Counted from the first letter of the stretch, positions 35,604 to 49,509 are shown. The stretch: DNA of 64,000 bases from Polynucleobacter hirudinilacicola (GCF_002192535.1 NZ_NAIA01000003.1:527954-591953); one strand, 5' to 3'. Notes: generated from the letters alone by a model not told the origin. Numbers and translations: made by a program.

Positions 35604-36932
35604 ATGACTGATCAAAACAAGCCAGACAAAATCCAAAAGACGCAAAAGATCAATGGCGTACGCGGCATGAATGATTTGCTGCCAGCCGATGCTGCGCAGT
35701 GGGCTCATCTTGATCATGTACTGCGGGATTTAACTCGTGCTTATGGTTATGAGTTCTTACGAACACCGATTGTTGAAGCAACGGCAGTATTTCAGCGGGG
35801 TATTGGTGAGGTGACCGATATTGTTGAAAAGGAAATGTACTCCTTTGAGGATCGCTTAAATGGTGAGCAACTCACTTTGCGTCCCGAGGGTACCGCTGCA
35901 TTAGTGCGTTCTGTGATTGAAAACAATTTGCTGTACGAAGGACCTAAGCGTCTTTGGTATACCGGCCCAATGTTTCGTCATGAGCGCCCACAGCGTGGTC
36001 GCTATCGCCAGTTCCACCAGTTTGGCGTTGAAGCTTTAGGTTTTGCTGGTCCTGACATCGATGCTGAAATTATTCTCATGGGACAACGTCTTTGGGATGA
36101 GTTGGGATTAAAAGGTGTGCGCTTGGAGATTAACTCTCTAGGGCAGGCTAATGAGCGTGCAGAGCATCGCGCTGCCCTGGTAGCTTACTTTGAGAAAAAT
36201 AAATCGCAGCTAGATGAAGACTCACAGCGTCGCCTGATGAGCAATCCTCTACGCATTTTGGATTCTAAAAATCCAGAGATGCAGGCATTGATTGAGGGTG
36301 CACCAAGGTTATTAGATTTCTTGGGCGAAGAATCTCTTGCACATTTCAATGCAGTGCAGGCGTTAATTAAAGCGAACAATATTCCTTGCAAGATTAATCC
36401 GCGCTTAGTACGTGGCTTGGATTATTACAACCTCACTGTATTTGAGTGGGTCACAGATGAGTTGGGTGCACAAGGTACGATTGCCGGCGGCGGTCGTTAC
36501 GATCCACTCATTGAGCGTATGGGTGGTAAAGCCGCCCCTGCGTGTGGTTGGGCAATGGGAATGGAGCGTGTTTTAGAGCTCATGAAAGTCTCAGGATCAT
36601 TGCCAGAGGCGCAATCCCAATGCGATATCTTTGTCTTGCATCAGGGCGGCGAAACCTTAACTGCTGCCATGATCATTGCCGAGCGTCTCCGCAGTGCTGG
36701 TATCGATACCATCCTGTTCTGCCCACCAGATGGCCAATCTGCCAGCTTTAAGTCACAAATGAAGAAGGCCGACGCTAGTGGAGCAGCCTTTGCAGTCATC
36801 ATTGGCCCAGACGAATTAGCCAAGAATGAGGCTCAGATCAAAGACTTGCGAGCTAGTGGCGAGCAAAAGGCCGTCCCTCTCGATGGGGTACTAGAGGCCG
36901 TAATTGATGCCTTGGTGGGCGCCTCCGAATAG
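35604..36932 (+). CDS. hisS: Histidyl-tRNA synthetase
   Basis: 442 aa. Class II motifs: [13 protein letters not shown] near the start, motif 2 [17 protein letters not shown], His-binding [13 protein letters not shown] and motif 3-like [14 protein letters not shown], with the anticodon-binding domain at the end. It charges tRNA-His. It follows ispG by 17 bp. Note hisZ, a related paralog, lies at 44.1 kb. Confidence 0.97.
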   Translation: MTDQNKPDKIQKTQKINGVRGMNDLLPADAAQWAHLDHVLRDLTRAYGYEFLRTPIVEATAVFQRGIGEVTDIVEKEMYSFEDRLNGEQLTLRPEGTAALVRSVIENNLLYEGPKRLWYTGPMFRHERPQRGRYRQFHQFGVEALGFAGPDIDAEIILMGQRLWDELGLKGVRLEINSLGQANERAEHRAALVAYFEKNKSQLDEDSQRRLMSNPLRILDSKNPEMQALIEGAPRLLDFLGEESLAHFNAVQALIKANNIPCKINPRLVRGLDYYNLTVFEWVTDELGAQGTIAGGGRYDPLIERMGGKAAPACGWAMGMERVLELMKVSGSLPEAQSQCDIFVLHQGGETLTAAMIIAERLRSAGIDTILFCPPDGQSASFKSQMKKADASGAAFAVIIGPDELAKNEAQIKDLRASGEQKAVPLDGVLEAVIDALVGASE

Positions 36933-36992
36933 AATGAGTCTATTGATTGCACTTAATCGCAATAAAACCCTTATTAATTAGCTTGGATTCAC

Positions 36993-37652
36993 ATGCCTTT
37001 AGATCTAGAAGAACAAGAACAGTTAGACCAACTTAAAGCATTTTGGCAAAAGTATCGTAATTTGATTACTGGTGTTCTGACGGTTGTCTTGTTTGCCTAT
37101 GCTGCATACAGTGGTTATGGATGGTGGCGTAATAACCAAGCTTTGGAAGCTTCCAAGCTTTACGAAACGATGGTGAGCGCCATTGCCAAGGGCGATAAAG
37201 AGCAGACCTTGCGCGCTGCCGATGATTTGCAAAAAGACTTTGCTCGCACACCTTATGCAGCAATGTCGAGTTTGATTGCTGCACGGATTGCATCTGATGC
37301 AGGTGATAGTGCAAAGGCCCTCGATTACTTACGTTGGGCTGCTAAGAATGCATCGAATGATGGTTACTTGGCCTTAGCAAAATTACGCCTAGTGGCTCAG
37401 CTCATTGAGCAGGGTAGTGAAAAAGATTTCGCTGAAGCTGATCTAGTTCTGAAGGAAAGCCCAATTACGGGCTTTGAAGCTTTATGGCTAGAGCGACGTG
37501 GCGACTGGTATTTAGCGCAGAAGAAAAATGCTGATGCTAAAAAAAGCTACGAAGATGCATGGAAAAAATTAGACCAAGCTAAAGAATTCCCAGAAGAAGC
37601 GCGCCGTCTCTTGAAGGTGAAGCTCGATGCCGTTGGAGGGGTGACTAAGTGA
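36993..37652 (+). CDS. yfgM: YfgM-family TPR membrane protein
   Basis: 219 aa. An N-terminal cytosolic start (LDLEEQEQLDQLKAFWQKY) precedes a membrane helix (about 23-45) and a periplasmic tetratricopeptide domain. This is the YfgM/UPF0070 layout; in E. coli YfgM joins PpiD at the Sec translocon. The place between hisS and bamB is conserved. The ATG of bamB overlaps its stop. Confidence 0.92.
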   Translation: MPLDLEEQEQLDQLKAFWQKYRNLITGVLTVVLFAYAAYSGYGWWRNNQALEASKLYETMVSAIAKGDKEQTLRAADDLQKDFARTPYAAMSSLIAARIASDAGDSAKALDYLRWAAKNASNDGYLALAKLRLVAQLIEQGSEKDFAEADLVLKESPITGFEALWLERRGDWYLAQKKNADAKKSYEDAWKKLDQAKEFPEEARRLLKVKLDAVGGVTK

Positions 37653-38818
37653 TGACTGTAAAGATCAAGGCTATGAAACGTCTGCTAAGACTTGCTAGCA
37701 CCACTATCCTTGTGGGTGTAGTTGCGACAGCATTGATTGCGTGTTCTGGCAGTTCTCGCGTCCGCAAGCCTTCTGAGTTAGCAGCGGTGACCAATCAGTT
37801 TGACATGCAACAGGTATGGTCAACCAGCGTTGGCTCTTCTGAAGGCTTTAATTTTCATCCAATCGTGGCTGGCGATGCTGTGTATGCAGCTTCACACCGC
37901 GGTAACTTGGCAAAGATTGACTTAGCCACAGGCAATAAGGTTTGGGAGGCTTCCGTTCCTGAGCGCTTATCCATTGGCCCTGGATCTGATGGTCGTACTA
38001 CAGTTGCTGTGAGTACCCGTGGCACCGTCTATGCCTATGACGATACTGGCAAGCAGATTTGGAAAGTCAGTGTTAGCAGTGAAGTCTTGAGTGAGCCTAT
38101 TGTTGCTGGCGGAGTAGTGATTGTGCGAGCACTTGATAATCGTTTTATCGGTTTGGATGCGCAAACGGGTGTACGTAAGTGGATTTATCAGCGCCAACAA
38201 TCTGCTTTATCGCTGCGCGTTGGTTACGGCATGCTGGCAATTGGGAATGAAGTGATTGTGACCGGCTTTGCTGGTGGCCGCTTTGGCATGATTGCAATCG
38301 CGAATGGCGGTTTAGTTTGGGAAACCCCTGTGTCCTTTCCGAAAGGCTTCTCGGAAATCGAGCGCTTAAATGATGTCACTGCTAAACCCAGTATGGAAGG
38401 CGACATTATCTGCGCAGTCTCTTACCAGGGCCGCATTGGCTGTGGTCAGGCGCGTACCGGAAATCTCTTATGGTTTAAAGATTACTCGAGCTATACCGGC
38501 ACCTCTCAAAGTACTGAGATGGTTTTCTCGGCTAACGAAAAATCCCATGTGACTGCCTTTGCTACTAAAGACGGTACACAAGTTTGGGAAAATACCCAGC
38601 TCACATTCCGTGATTTAGGTGAGCCCTTGGCGGTTGGTAAAGTTTTACTCATGGGTGATGCACAGGGTTATGTGCATGCATTCGCACAGGCGAATGGCGA
38701 GATGGTCGCGCGTATTCGTCACGACAGTAACAAAATTTCCGCTGCTCCAATTGCGGTAGGCGGACTCATCTTGATTCAATCTCAAGGTGGAAAAATCACG
38801 GCGTATAGTCCTAAATGA
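37652..38818 (+). CDS. bamB: Outer-membrane assembly lipoprotein BamB
   Basis: 388 aa from the ATG at 37652; a GTG at 37649 and an ATG at 37673 are also in frame. Lipobox ALIAC gives the mature Cys at about residue 28. PQQ-like propeller repeats recur, such as [37 protein letters not shown] and [18 protein letters not shown]. BamB assists BamA in inserting outer-membrane barrels. It overlaps der by 4 bp. Confidence 0.95.
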   Translation: MTVKIKAMKRLLRLASTTILVGVVATALIACSGSSRVRKPSELAAVTNQFDMQQVWSTSVGSSEGFNFHPIVAGDAVYAASHRGNLAKIDLATGNKVWEASVPERLSIGPGSDGRTTVAVSTRGTVYAYDDTGKQIWKVSVSSEVLSEPIVAGGVVIVRALDNRFIGLDAQTGVRKWIYQRQQSALSLRVGYGMLAIGNEVIVTGFAGGRFGMIAIANGGLVWETPVSFPKGFSEIERLNDVTAKPSMEGDIICAVSYQGRIGCGQARTGNLLWFKDYSSYTGTSQSTEMVFSANEKSHVTAFATKDGTQVWENTQLTFRDLGEPLAVGKVLLMGDAQGYVHAFAQANGEMVARIRHDSNKISAAPIAVGGLILIQSQGGKITAYSPK

Positions 38819-40179
38819 ATCCAGTCATCACTATTGTCGGCCGCCCCAATGTTGGGAAGTCGACACTTTTTAATCGCCTAACCCGTTCGCGCGATGCCCT
38901 AGTAGCAGATTTTTCAGGGCTCACAAGGGATCGCCATTACGGCAAAGGTCGTATCGGTGAGCGCGCATTTATTTGTGTCGATACCGGTGGCTTTGAGCCT
39001 GTTGCCAAGACCGGCATTGTTGCTGAGATGGCAAAGCAGACTAAGCAAGCTGTAGCCGAATCTGACATTGTGATCTTCTTGGTAGATGGTCGCCTAGGTA
39101 TGGCACCACAAGATCGCGTTATTGCAGACTTCTTACGCAAGACCGGTCGTCCAATCATTTTGGCGGTCAATAAAACGGAAGGTATGCAGGCCGGTGTTGT
39201 CACTGCAGACTTTCATGAACTTGGATTAGGTGAGCCATTTCCAATCTCTTCTGCCCATGGCGACGGTGTTCGCGGATTAATCGATGACGCCTTAGATTCT
39301 TTGGGCATTGCTGAGCCTGATGAAGAGGAATTGGCAAACGATCCAAATCGCCCAATGAAAATTGCGGTAGTAGGTCGACCAAACGTTGGTAAATCGACCT
39401 TGATTAATAAGTTGATCGGTGAAGAACGGGTGATTGCATTTGACATGCCCGGCACAACCCGTGATGCGATTGAAGTGCCTTTTGAGCGTAATGGCAAACC
39501 ATATATATTGGTTGATACGGCTGGCCTGCGCCGTCGTGGCAAAGTATTTGAGGCAATTGAGAAGTTCTCAGTGGTTAAAACATTACAAGCGATTGCAGAC
39601 TGTAATGTGGTGATCCTGATGCTCGATGCGCAGCAAGATATCTCAGAGCAAGATGCGCATATTGCGGGATTTATCGTTGAAGCAGGTCGTGCATTAGTCG
39701 TTGCTGTGAACAAGTGGGATGGCATTGATTCCTACGTTAAAGAACGTGCGCGTTTAGAGATTGCGCAAAAATTACGCTTCTTAGATTTTGCAAATGTCCA
39801 TCCGATCTCAGCGAAAAAAGGAACAGGCCTCAAAGAGTTGTTTAAGGATGTGGACGCTGCCTATGCAGCCGCGATGGCTAAATTGCCAACCCCACGTTTG
39901 ACTCGCATTCTGCAAGAAGCCATTGAGCATCAACAACCCAAACGGGTTGGCATGGGCCGTCCGAAATTACGTTATGCACACCAAGGGGGCATGAATCCCC
40001 CAATCGTGGTTATTCATGGAACATCATTGAGTGGCGTAACCGATAGTTATAAGCGTTACCTGGAAGGGCGCTTTAGAGATGTATTCAAGTTGCGGGGCAC
40101 CCCTTTAAGGATTCAGATGAACACCGCCAAAAACCCCTATGTGGATGCGGATAAGGGTAAAAAAGGTAAAAAGCGGTAA
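38815..40179 (+). CDS. der: Ribosome biogenesis GTPase Der (EngA)
   Basis: 454 aa with two G domains: [14 protein letters not shown] at about 8 and [14 protein letters not shown] at about 186, each with its NKxD motif (NKTE and NKWD), then a KH-like C-terminal domain and a Lys-rich end (KKGKKR). The first domain has NKTE instead of NKxD, common in Der. It matures the 50S ribosome subunit. Confidence 0.97.
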   Translation: MNPVITIVGRPNVGKSTLFNRLTRSRDALVADFSGLTRDRHYGKGRIGERAFICVDTGGFEPVAKTGIVAEMAKQTKQAVAESDIVIFLVDGRLGMAPQDRVIADFLRKTGRPIILAVNKTEGMQAGVVTADFHELGLGEPFPISSAHGDGVRGLIDDALDSLGIAEPDEEELANDPNRPMKIAVVGRPNVGKSTLINKLIGEERVIAFDMPGTTRDAIEVPFERNGKPYILVDTAGLRRRGKVFEAIEKFSVVKTLQAIADCNVVILMLDAQQDISEQDAHIAGFIVEAGRALVVAVNKWDGIDSYVKERARLEIAQKLRFLDFANVHPISAKKGTGLKELFKDVDAAYAAAMAKLPTPRLTRILQEAIEHQQPKRVGMGRPKLRYAHQGGMNPPIVVIHGTSLSGVTDSYKRYLEGRFRDVFKLRGTPLRIQMNTAKNPYVDADKGKKGKKR

Positions 40180-40301
40180 ATTTGGACTTGATTTTTTTAT
40201 AATTAAGCTCAATATAGAAGGCTCGGTAAGGTTAATTTGTAAAAGTAATATTTCATTAAAAAAAGCAAGACTCCCTAATTAAAAAACCAATAAGGAGCAG
40301 T

Positions 40302-40541
40302 ATGAACAACAAAATTCAATTACTTCAGGATCCATTTCTCAATGCCCTGCGTAAAGAGCACATTCCTGTGTCGATCTATCTTGTCAATGGTATTAAGTTG
40401 CAAGGCAATATTGAATCCTTTGATCAATATGTCGTACTACTGCGCAACACAGTTACACAGATGGTTTACAAACATGCAATCTCGACGATCGTTCCTGCTC
40501 GTGCGATTGATTTCCGCATAGAAGAAGCTAGCCCTGTATAA
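40302..40541 (+). CDS. hfq: RNA chaperone Hfq
   Basis: 79 aa with a strong AAGGAG site. Sm motifs [20 protein letters not shown] and [12 protein letters not shown] are canonical. Hfq hexamers pair sRNAs with mRNAs. The short C-terminus ([11 protein letters not shown]) is usual for betaproteobacteria. An AT-rich 120-bp region upstream suggests its own promoter; hflX follows. Confidence 0.98.
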   Translation: MNNKIQLLQDPFLNALRKEHIPVSIYLVNGIKLQGNIESFDQYVVLLRNTVTQMVYKHAISTIVPARAIDFRIEEASPV

Positions 40542-40611
40542 AACTGGAGTAGATGCGGCACGCGCCGTTCTCGTTGGCGTTGACACGGGACGCGAAGATT
40601 TTGCAGACAGC

Positions 40612-41775
40612 ATGGCCGAACTCAGTCTTTTGGCTGATAGTGCTGGTTCTATACCCACAGCTAGTGTGATTGCTCGCAAAGGCAGAACTGATCCTGCTTT
40701 ATTTATTGGATCCGGTAAAGCCAATGAACTCAAGCGTGTGATGGAAGAGCAGAACGCAGAGTTGGCGATCTTTAATCATCCACTTTCTCCAACACAGCAA
40801 CGTAACCTAGAGCGTCATCTTGATCGTCATGTGATGGATCGCACGGGTTTAATTTTGGATATCTTTAGTCAAAGAGCGCAAAGTCATATTGGTAAGACGC
40901 AAGTAGAGTTAGCGCAAGTGCGCTATCGCATGTCTCGCTTGGTGCGCGCTTGGAGCCACTTAGAGCGTCAACGGGGTGGTATTGGTGTGCGTGGCGGACC
41001 AGGCGAAACTCAGATGGAGCTAGATCGCCGGATGCTAGCAACAAAAGCAAAGCGTTTAGAAAACGAACTCGAGAAGCTCCAGCGTCAACAAAGAACCCAG
41101 AGGAGGGCGCGTAATCGTAAAGATGTCTTCTCGGTTTCTTTGGTGGGATATACCAACGCTGGTAAGTCGACTTTATTTAATGCCCTTACAAAAGCAGGGA
41201 CTTATGCAGCCGATCAGCTTTTTGCTACCTTAGATACCACCTCCAGAAAGGTGCATTTAGAGGGGGTGGGCTCAATTGTGGTTTCGGACACCGTGGGATT
41301 TATCCGAGATTTGCCTCACCAGCTAGTCGAGGCCTTTAGGGCTACTTTGGATGAAACCATCCATGCCGACCTGATTTTGCATGTAATTGATGCCTGTAGC
41401 CCAGTTGCCAGGGAGCAAAAGGCTGAAGTTGAGGCGGTTTTGGAGGAAATTGGGGCTGATGAGATTCCCAGGATTGAGGTAATGAACAAGATAGACCAGA
41501 TGCCCCAAACCTTTACCCGTGGAGCGGTTTTAGAGCGGGATGGCTTAGGTTTTCCAAGCCAGGTTTTCCTATCGGCCAGGACGGGCGTGGGTCTTGATTT
41601 GCTCCGCTCGGCCCTGGCTGAATGCTCTCAAATGACTGATAGAATAAGGGTCGAACACAACCGTGCCAAGAAGCAGTTGGCCCCGGATGAGTTTTTAGAA
41701 CCATTACCCGAACGACCAGAAACTTCTGAATTTAATTCGATTCCAAACCGAGGCTACTTTTCAAATGATGCGTAA
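40612..41775 (+). CDS. hflX: Ribosome-associated GTPase HflX (start unclear)
   Basis: 387 aa from the first ATG, but HflX-like sequence continues upstream in frame: from CTG 40534 it reads [20 protein letters not shown] then EDFADS before MAELSLLADSAG, and no ATG, GTG or TTG exists between the upstream TAG (about 40519) and 40612. The true start may be CTG 40534 (overlapping the hfq stop), or a base change has affected the start. GTPase domain: GYTNAGKSTLFNALTKAG and SDTVGFIRDLPH. HflX splits stalled ribosomes. It overlaps hflK by 11 bp. Confidence 0.92.
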   Translation: MAELSLLADSAGSIPTASVIARKGRTDPALFIGSGKANELKRVMEEQNAELAIFNHPLSPTQQRNLERHLDRHVMDRTGLILDIFSQRAQSHIGKTQVELAQVRYRMSRLVRAWSHLERQRGGIGVRGGPGETQMELDRRMLATKAKRLENELEKLQRQQRTQRRARNRKDVFSVSLVGYTNAGKSTLFNALTKAGTYAADQLFATLDTTSRKVHLEGVGSIVVSDTVGFIRDLPHQLVEAFRATLDETIHADLILHVIDACSPVAREQKAEVEAVLEEIGADEIPRIEVMNKIDQMPQTFTRGAVLERDGLGFPSQVFLSARTGVGLDLLRSALAECSQMTDRIRVEHNRAKKQLAPDEFLEPLPERPETSEFNSIPNRGYFSNDA

Positions 41776-43222
41776 ATTTCTAGGCCTCTTTTCGGTCAAT
41801 GATCCAGGTTGGGGCAACAGTCACAACAGCGGATCTAAAGATGCTAAAGATGGGCAGGGCGGCGATCAAGCTCCAAAAGTAGAGCCGGATACTAATAAGC
41901 CAACCGAAACTCCACCAACAAATTCGCCTAATAAGCCATCTGGTCCTCCAGATTTGGACGAACTCTGGCGCGATTTCAATGACCGAATTGCTGGCATATT
42001 TGGTGGCAAGAAAAGGCCAGGCGCTGGAACAAGTAAGCCAAGCAATAAGCCAAGTAGCACTGATATTCCCCCGCCATCACAGCGCGGTGGAGGCGGAAAT
42101 GGTGGCATGAGTGCGCCAAACTTTAATTTCACCAATCCATTTGGTTCCAAAGCTAGCATCCTGATTAGCGCTGCAGCCGTATTCTTCATTTGGGTTTGCA
42201 GTGGCTTTTTTATTATTCAAGAAGGCCAAGCTGGCGTCATTCTGACGTTTGGTAAATATGATTACACCGCTAAGCCTGGTATTAACTGGCGTATGCCTTG
42301 GCCAATTCAGGCGGAAGAAACAGTCAATCTTTCTGGTGTTCGTTCGGTTGAAGTTGGCCGCCCAGTATTAATTAAGGCCACCAATCAAAAAGATTCTTCT
42401 ATGCTCACAGAAGATGAGAACATCATCGACGTGCGCTTCGCTGTGCAATATCGCCTCAAAGATCCAACGGATTACCTGTTTAATAATCGCGATCCAGATG
42501 CCACAGTAGTGCAAGCGGCTGAAACTGCCGTTCGTGAAATCGTAGCGCGTAGCAAGATGGATACCGTGCTCTACGAAGGGCGTGAAAAGATTGGTATTGA
42601 TCTGGCGAACTCAATCCAGAAAATTCTCGATAGCTACAAGAGCGGTATTTACGTCACGAGTGTGACGGTACAAAATGTTCAACCACCTGAGCAAGTACAA
42701 GCTGCGTTTGATGATGCAGTGAAGGCTGGTCAAGACCAAGAGCGTCTGAAGAGCGAAGGTCAAGCATATGCTAACGACATCATTCCTCGTGCTAAAGGTA
42801 CTGCAGCTCGCTTGATTCAGGAGGCTGAAGGCTATAAGGCGAGGGTGGTAGCTACTGCAGAAGGTGACGCTACTCGCTTTAAACAAATTTTGGTTGAGTA
42901 TTCCAAGGCGCCGCAAGTCACACGAGATCGTATGTACATTGATAGCATGCGCGAAATGTATAACAACGTCACTAAGATTTTGGTAGATACCACTAAGAGC
43001 AATAGCCTCTTATATTTACCCCTTGATAAGATTGTTGCTCAAGTTAGTGCTGAGAGTGCACAAGCTGCTAGTTCTCAAGTAAACCAATCTGGTATATCAA
43101 CTCCAACTGGAAGCGTGACAGTAGGTGGTGCAACCGGCATCAACAATCCAGTGCAATCAACAGGAAGCTCCGCTGATAAGCGCGATGGGCTTCGCAGTCG
43201 TGATCGGGAGTCTAGACAATGA
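41765..43222 (+). CDS. hflK: FtsH regulator HflK
   Basis: 485 aa. A long Gly/Pro/Lys-rich cytosolic start (about 1-125) precedes one membrane helix (ISAAAVFFIWVCSGFFII, about 138-155) and a periplasmic SPFH domain (EGQAGVILTFGKYDYTAKPG on). The C-terminus is Ser/Gly-rich. HflK and HflC form a cage around FtsH that limits its access to membrane substrates. It overlaps hflX and, by ATGA, hflC. Confidence 0.96.
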   Translation: MMRKFLGLFSVNDPGWGNSHNSGSKDAKDGQGGDQAPKVEPDTNKPTETPPTNSPNKPSGPPDLDELWRDFNDRIAGIFGGKKRPGAGTSKPSNKPSSTDIPPPSQRGGGGNGGMSAPNFNFTNPFGSKASILISAAAVFFIWVCSGFFIIQEGQAGVILTFGKYDYTAKPGINWRMPWPIQAEETVNLSGVRSVEVGRPVLIKATNQKDSSMLTEDENIIDVRFAVQYRLKDPTDYLFNNRDPDATVVQAAETAVREIVARSKMDTVLYEGREKIGIDLANSIQKILDSYKSGIYVTSVTVQNVQPPEQVQAAFDDAVKAGQDQERLKSEGQAYANDIIPRAKGTAARLIQEAEGYKARVVATAEGDATRFKQILVEYSKAPQVTRDRMYIDSMREMYNNVTKILVDTTKSNSLLYLPLDKIVAQVSAESAQAASSQVNQSGISTPTGSVTVGGATGINNPVQSTGSSADKRDGLRSRDRESRQ

Positions 43223-44088
43223 ACGCAAATCGCTTAATTGCTGCAGGCATTGCTTTTATTGCCTTGATGTATGTACTGTCTTCTAGCATCTTTATTGTTG
43301 ATCAACGTAAATTTGCAGTGGTGTTTTCATTTGGTCAGATCGTTCGCGTCATTGAAGAGCCCGGTTTGCGTATGAAGCTACCCGCGCCATTTGAGAGCGT
43401 ACGCTTTTTTGATCGTCGCATTTTGACCATTGATAACCCGGAAGCAGAGCGCTTTATTACTGCTGAGAAGAAGAATCTCTTGGTGGATTCTTATGTGAAA
43501 TGGCGCATTGTTGATCCTCGCAAGTTCTTCATCAGCTTTAAGGGTGATGAGCGCTTGGCGCAAGATCGTCTGACGCAATTAGTGCGCTCTGCTTTGAATG
43601 AAGAGTTCACCAAGCGAACTGTCCGTGAGTTGATTTCGGATCAGCGCGAAGAGGTGATGCAAGGTATTCGTAAAAAAGTAGCTGATGATGCCGCTGATAT
43701 TGGGGTAGAGATTGTGGATGTGCGTCTGAAGCGCGTTGATCTCTTGGCTGAGATCAGTGATTCTGTATATCGCCGCATGGAAGCGGAGCGCAAACGGGTA
43801 GCCAATGAATTGCGCTCAACCGGTGCTGCTGAGTCTGACAAGATTCGTGCAAATGCAGAGCGTCAACGCGATACGATTTTGGCTGAAGCTTATCGTGATG
43901 CACAAAAGATTAAAGGCGCAGGGGATGCTAAGGCAACTGCTTTATATGCAGAGGCATTTGGTCGTGATGCTCAGTTTGCTCAGTTCTATCAAAGCTTAGA
44001 AGCCTACCGTAGCTCTTTCAAGGATAAGAAAGACATCATGGTGGTTGAGCCTAATGGCGAGTTCTTTAAGTTCCTGCACAAAAAATAA
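43219..44088 (+). CDS. hflC: FtsH regulator HflC
   Basis: 289 aa. N-terminal helix (LIAAGIAFIALMYVLSSSIF), then SPFH domain (DQRKFAVVFSFGQIVRVIEE) and a coiled-coil region rich in Ala/Glu/Arg. Partner of HflK in the FtsH-regulating complex. Start overlaps the hflK stop. Confidence 0.96.
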   Translation: MNANRLIAAGIAFIALMYVLSSSIFIVDQRKFAVVFSFGQIVRVIEEPGLRMKLPAPFESVRFFDRRILTIDNPEAERFITAEKKNLLVDSYVKWRIVDPRKFFISFKGDERLAQDRLTQLVRSALNEEFTKRTVRELISDQREEVMQGIRKKVADDAADIGVEIVDVRLKRVDLLAEISDSVYRRMEAERKRVANELRSTGAAESDKIRANAERQRDTILAEAYRDAQKIKGAGDAKATALYAEAFGRDAQFAQFYQSLEAYRSSFKDKKDIMVVEPNGEFFKFLHKK

Positions 44089-44108
44089 GAAAGTAAATTC
44101 TCCAGATC

Positions 44109-46650
<2,542 letters not shown>

Positions 46651-46702
46651 TAAACATAACTGATTCAACCCATTTTTAACTTTTGTATAAGAAATAAATA
46701 AC

Positions 46703-48919
46703 ATGACTGCACGCACTACCTGTAATAGCCTTCAAGTAGCAACACCTCTTTATCGTTTTATTGAAGACAAGGTCCTTCCAGGAACTGGCATCAAGAGCGC
46801 TGACTTTTGGAAAGGCTTTGATGACATTGTTAAGGACTTAACGCCAAAAAATGAAGCTCTACTGGCAAAACGTGATCGCTTGCAACTGGCTTTGGATAAC
46901 TGGCATAAAGCCAATCCAGGCCCAATCAAGGATATGCCTGCTTACCGCAAGTACTTGAAAGAAATTGGTTATATCGATGATGTGCCAACTAAGATATCCG
47001 CTACTACTCAGAATGTAGATGATGAGCTTGCTCTCCAAGCCGGACCTCAGCTAGTTGTTCCTGTATTAAATGCACGCTATGCCTTAAATGCTGCTAACGC
47101 TCGTTGGGGCTCTTTGTATGATGCTTTGTATGGCACAGACGTGATCTCTGAAGCAGATGGCGCTACTAAGGATGGTGCTTACAACCCTATTCGAGGAGCT
47201 AAGGTGGTTGCCTATGCGCGCCAGTTTTTAGATGAGTCCGCTCCTTTAGCTGGCGCTTTATATGGCGATGTAGTGGCATACAGCGTCGTAGATAAAAAGC
47301 TGTCCGTGAAATTAAAAGGCGGCAGTACTACTGGCTTAGTGGATGAAAAGCAGTTTGTTGGCTATCAAGGCGATGCTTCTGCACCATCATCTGTTTTGTT
47401 GCGCAATCACGGCATTCATATTGATATTCAAATTGATAAGACTAAAACGATTGGCGCTGCTGATTCAGCAGGAGTAAATGACGTAGTCCTTGAAGCTGCG
47501 CTCTCAACGATTTTGGACTTAGAAGATTCGGTAGCGGTTGTTGATGGTGATGACAAGGTCCTTGCCTATGAGAACTGGTTGGGCATTCTGAAGGGTACTT
47601 TGGTTGAAGAAGTGAGTAAGGGCGGTAAGACTTTTACTCGTACGCTCAATCCAGATCGCAAATACACTGCAGGCATTGGCGCTGTTAATGCTAAAGATGG
47701 CGTTGTCACATTGCATGGCCGATCACTCCTGTTTCTGCGTAACGTTGGCCACTTGATGACTAACCCAGCCATTATTACTGGCGAAGGTAAGGAAATCTAC
47801 GAAGGCATCTTAGATGCAGTGGTAACTGTTTTGATTGCTTTGTATGACATCAATCGTCCAGCGACTCAAGCGATTGGCAATACCCGTAAAGGCTCTGTCT
47901 ATATTGTTAAGCCAAAAATGCACAGCGCCGAAGAAGTGGCATTTGCAAGCGAGCTCTTTGGACGCGTTGAGAAATTACTGGGTTTGCCTGAGAACACAGT
48001 CAAACTGGGCATCATGGATGAAGAACGCCGTATGAGCGTCAATATTAAAGCTGCGATTGCTGCAGCTGGGGCTCGTGTTGCCTTTATTAATACCGGATTC
48101 TTAGACCGTACTGGCGATGAAATGCATACCGGAATGTATGGCGGTGCCATGGTTCGTAAAGGCAGAATGAAGATCGCTAAATGGTTCGGAGCCTATGAGC
48201 GCCGTAACGTTTTAGCAGGATTGGATTGTGGCCTACGTGGTCGTGCACAGATTGGTAAGGGCATGTGGCCTGCGCCTGATCTCATGAAAGAAATGGTTGA
48301 GCAAAAAGGCGCGCACCCTTTAGCCGGAGCCAATACCGCTTGGGTACCATCGCCTACTGCTGCCACCTTGCATGCAATGCACTATCACCAGGTTGATGTT
48401 GCAAAGATCCAAGCGGATATGGAGATATTAGATACTGCAGCTGAGTATGAGGCTTTAACTGATGAGCTCTTAACAGTACCAATTGCGCTATATCCAGATT
48501 GGACTAAAGAGGAGATTCGCGAAGCCCTCAACAATAATTGCCAAGGTATTTTGGGCTACGTGGTTCGCTGGATCGACCAGGGTGTTGGTTGCTCTAAGGT
48601 ACCTGATATTTATAACGTCGGTTTAATGGAAGATCGTGCAACATTGCGTATTTCCAGTCAGCATATTGCCAACTGGTTGCTGCATAAATATGTGACTAAA
48701 GCGGAAGTGAATGAAGCCCTACAACGTATGGCCACTATTGTTGATACACAAAACGCCGGTGACCCTCTTTATAAGCCAATGATGCCAAACTATGAAGATT
48801 CATATGCCTATCAAGCTGCAAGCGATCTGATCTTTAAGGGTCTTGAGCAGCCAAACGGGTATACAGAACCATTACTGCATGCTTGGCGTTTGAAGGTAAA
48901 GCAGGCGCAAGCAAAGTAA
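46703..48919 (+). CDS. glcB: Malate synthase G
   Basis: 738 aa, the usual long G-form length. Motifs: [39 protein letters not shown] (active-site Glu-Asp), [19 protein letters not shown] and [17 protein letters not shown] [17 protein letters not shown]. It condenses glyoxylate with acetyl-CoA to malate. No isocitrate lyase is seen here; the GlcD-like enzyme at 9.7 kb is distant. A strong terminator follows. Confidence 0.97.
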   Translation: MTARTTCNSLQVATPLYRFIEDKVLPGTGIKSADFWKGFDDIVKDLTPKNEALLAKRDRLQLALDNWHKANPGPIKDMPAYRKYLKEIGYIDDVPTKISATTQNVDDELALQAGPQLVVPVLNARYALNAANARWGSLYDALYGTDVISEADGATKDGAYNPIRGAKVVAYARQFLDESAPLAGALYGDVVAYSVVDKKLSVKLKGGSTTGLVDEKQFVGYQGDASAPSSVLLRNHGIHIDIQIDKTKTIGAADSAGVNDVVLEAALSTILDLEDSVAVVDGDDKVLAYENWLGILKGTLVEEVSKGGKTFTRTLNPDRKYTAGIGAVNAKDGVVTLHGRSLLFLRNVGHLMTNPAIITGEGKEIYEGILDAVVTVLIALYDINRPATQAIGNTRKGSVYIVKPKMHSAEEVAFASELFGRVEKLLGLPENTVKLGIMDEERRMSVNIKAAIAAAGARVAFINTGFLDRTGDEMHTGMYGGAMVRKGRMKIAKWFGAYERRNVLAGLDCGLRGRAQIGKGMWPAPDLMKEMVEQKGAHPLAGANTAWVPSPTAATLHAMHYHQVDVAKIQADMEILDTAAEYEALTDELLTVPIALYPDWTKEEIREALNNNCQGILGYVVRWIDQGVGCSKVPDIYNVGLMEDRATLRISSQHIANWLLHKYVTKAEVNEALQRMATIVDTQNAGDPLYKPMMPNYEDSYAYQAASDLIFKGLEQPNGYTEPLLHAWRLKVKQAQAK

Positions 48920-48942
48920 TCTGATGTGAGACTCACCTTAGA

Positions 48943-48973
48943 ATGGATTTGTCGTAAGGCAAATCCATTTTTT
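48943..48973 (+). terminator. Rho-independent terminator after glcB
   Basis: ATGGATTTG (48943-48951) pairs with CAAATCCAT (48960-48968) and a T-run of about six follows. It ends 17 bp before the next ATG, so that gene probably needs its own promoter or readthrough. Confidence 0.9.
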
Positions 48974-48989
48974 TATTTAGCGCATCCAC

Positions 48990-49481
48990 ATGTTTAGTTT
49001 TCTAAATCCATTCTCCAAATCTCGGCAGACCTTCCCATTGCAGATCAATGATGGTGGCAGGGAGAAGGCTGGTTTTAAGGGTGGGGCAGGTGACTGCGTT
49101 GTCAGATCCATTGCAATTGCCGCCAAGCTTCCCTATCTGCAGGTATATGAGGACCTCAGAAGTGCCAACCAACACTATGCCGAGCTTAAGAACGATCGCT
49201 TGGCTAGGCGTCTCAATAGCAAGGGTTCTTCACCTCGTAACGGCAACCATCGCAATGTCTTTCATGATTACATCCTAGGTCTTGGATTTGAATGGGTTCC
49301 AACCATGAGGGTGGGGGCGGGTTGTCAAGTCCACCTGAGGCCCAATGAACTTCCAGATGGAATATTAATTGTGAAGGTTTCTAAGCACTTAACTGCAATA
49401 GTTGATGGGGTTATTCAAGATACACACAATCCATCCAGAGGTGGAAATCGTTGTGTTTATGGCTATTACATTAAGAAATAG
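48990..49481 (+). CDS. Papain-like (C39-type) putative cysteine-fold protein
   Basis: 163 aa. GAGDCVVRSIAIAAKLPYLQ (Cys at about 36), then VSKHLTAIVDGVIQDTHNPS (His about 133, Asp about 144) and RCVYGYY at the end match a family of phage and bacterial hypothetical proteins that appear papain-like. A Cys-His-Asp set is thus present, but activity is unproven. The gene lies between two terminators with no clear Shine-Dalgarno site (start at 48990), which suggests an acquired single-gene insertion. Confidence 0.72.
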   Translation: MFSFLNPFSKSRQTFPLQINDGGREKAGFKGGAGDCVVRSIAIAAKLPYLQVYEDLRSANQHYAELKNDRLARRLNSKGSSPRNGNHRNVFHDYILGLGFEWVPTMRVGAGCQVHLRPNELPDGILIVKVSKHLTAIVDGVIQDTHNPSRGGNRCVYGYYIKK

Positions 49482-49509
49482 GCCCAAAAAGACCCAAAAA
49501 GACCAATAA

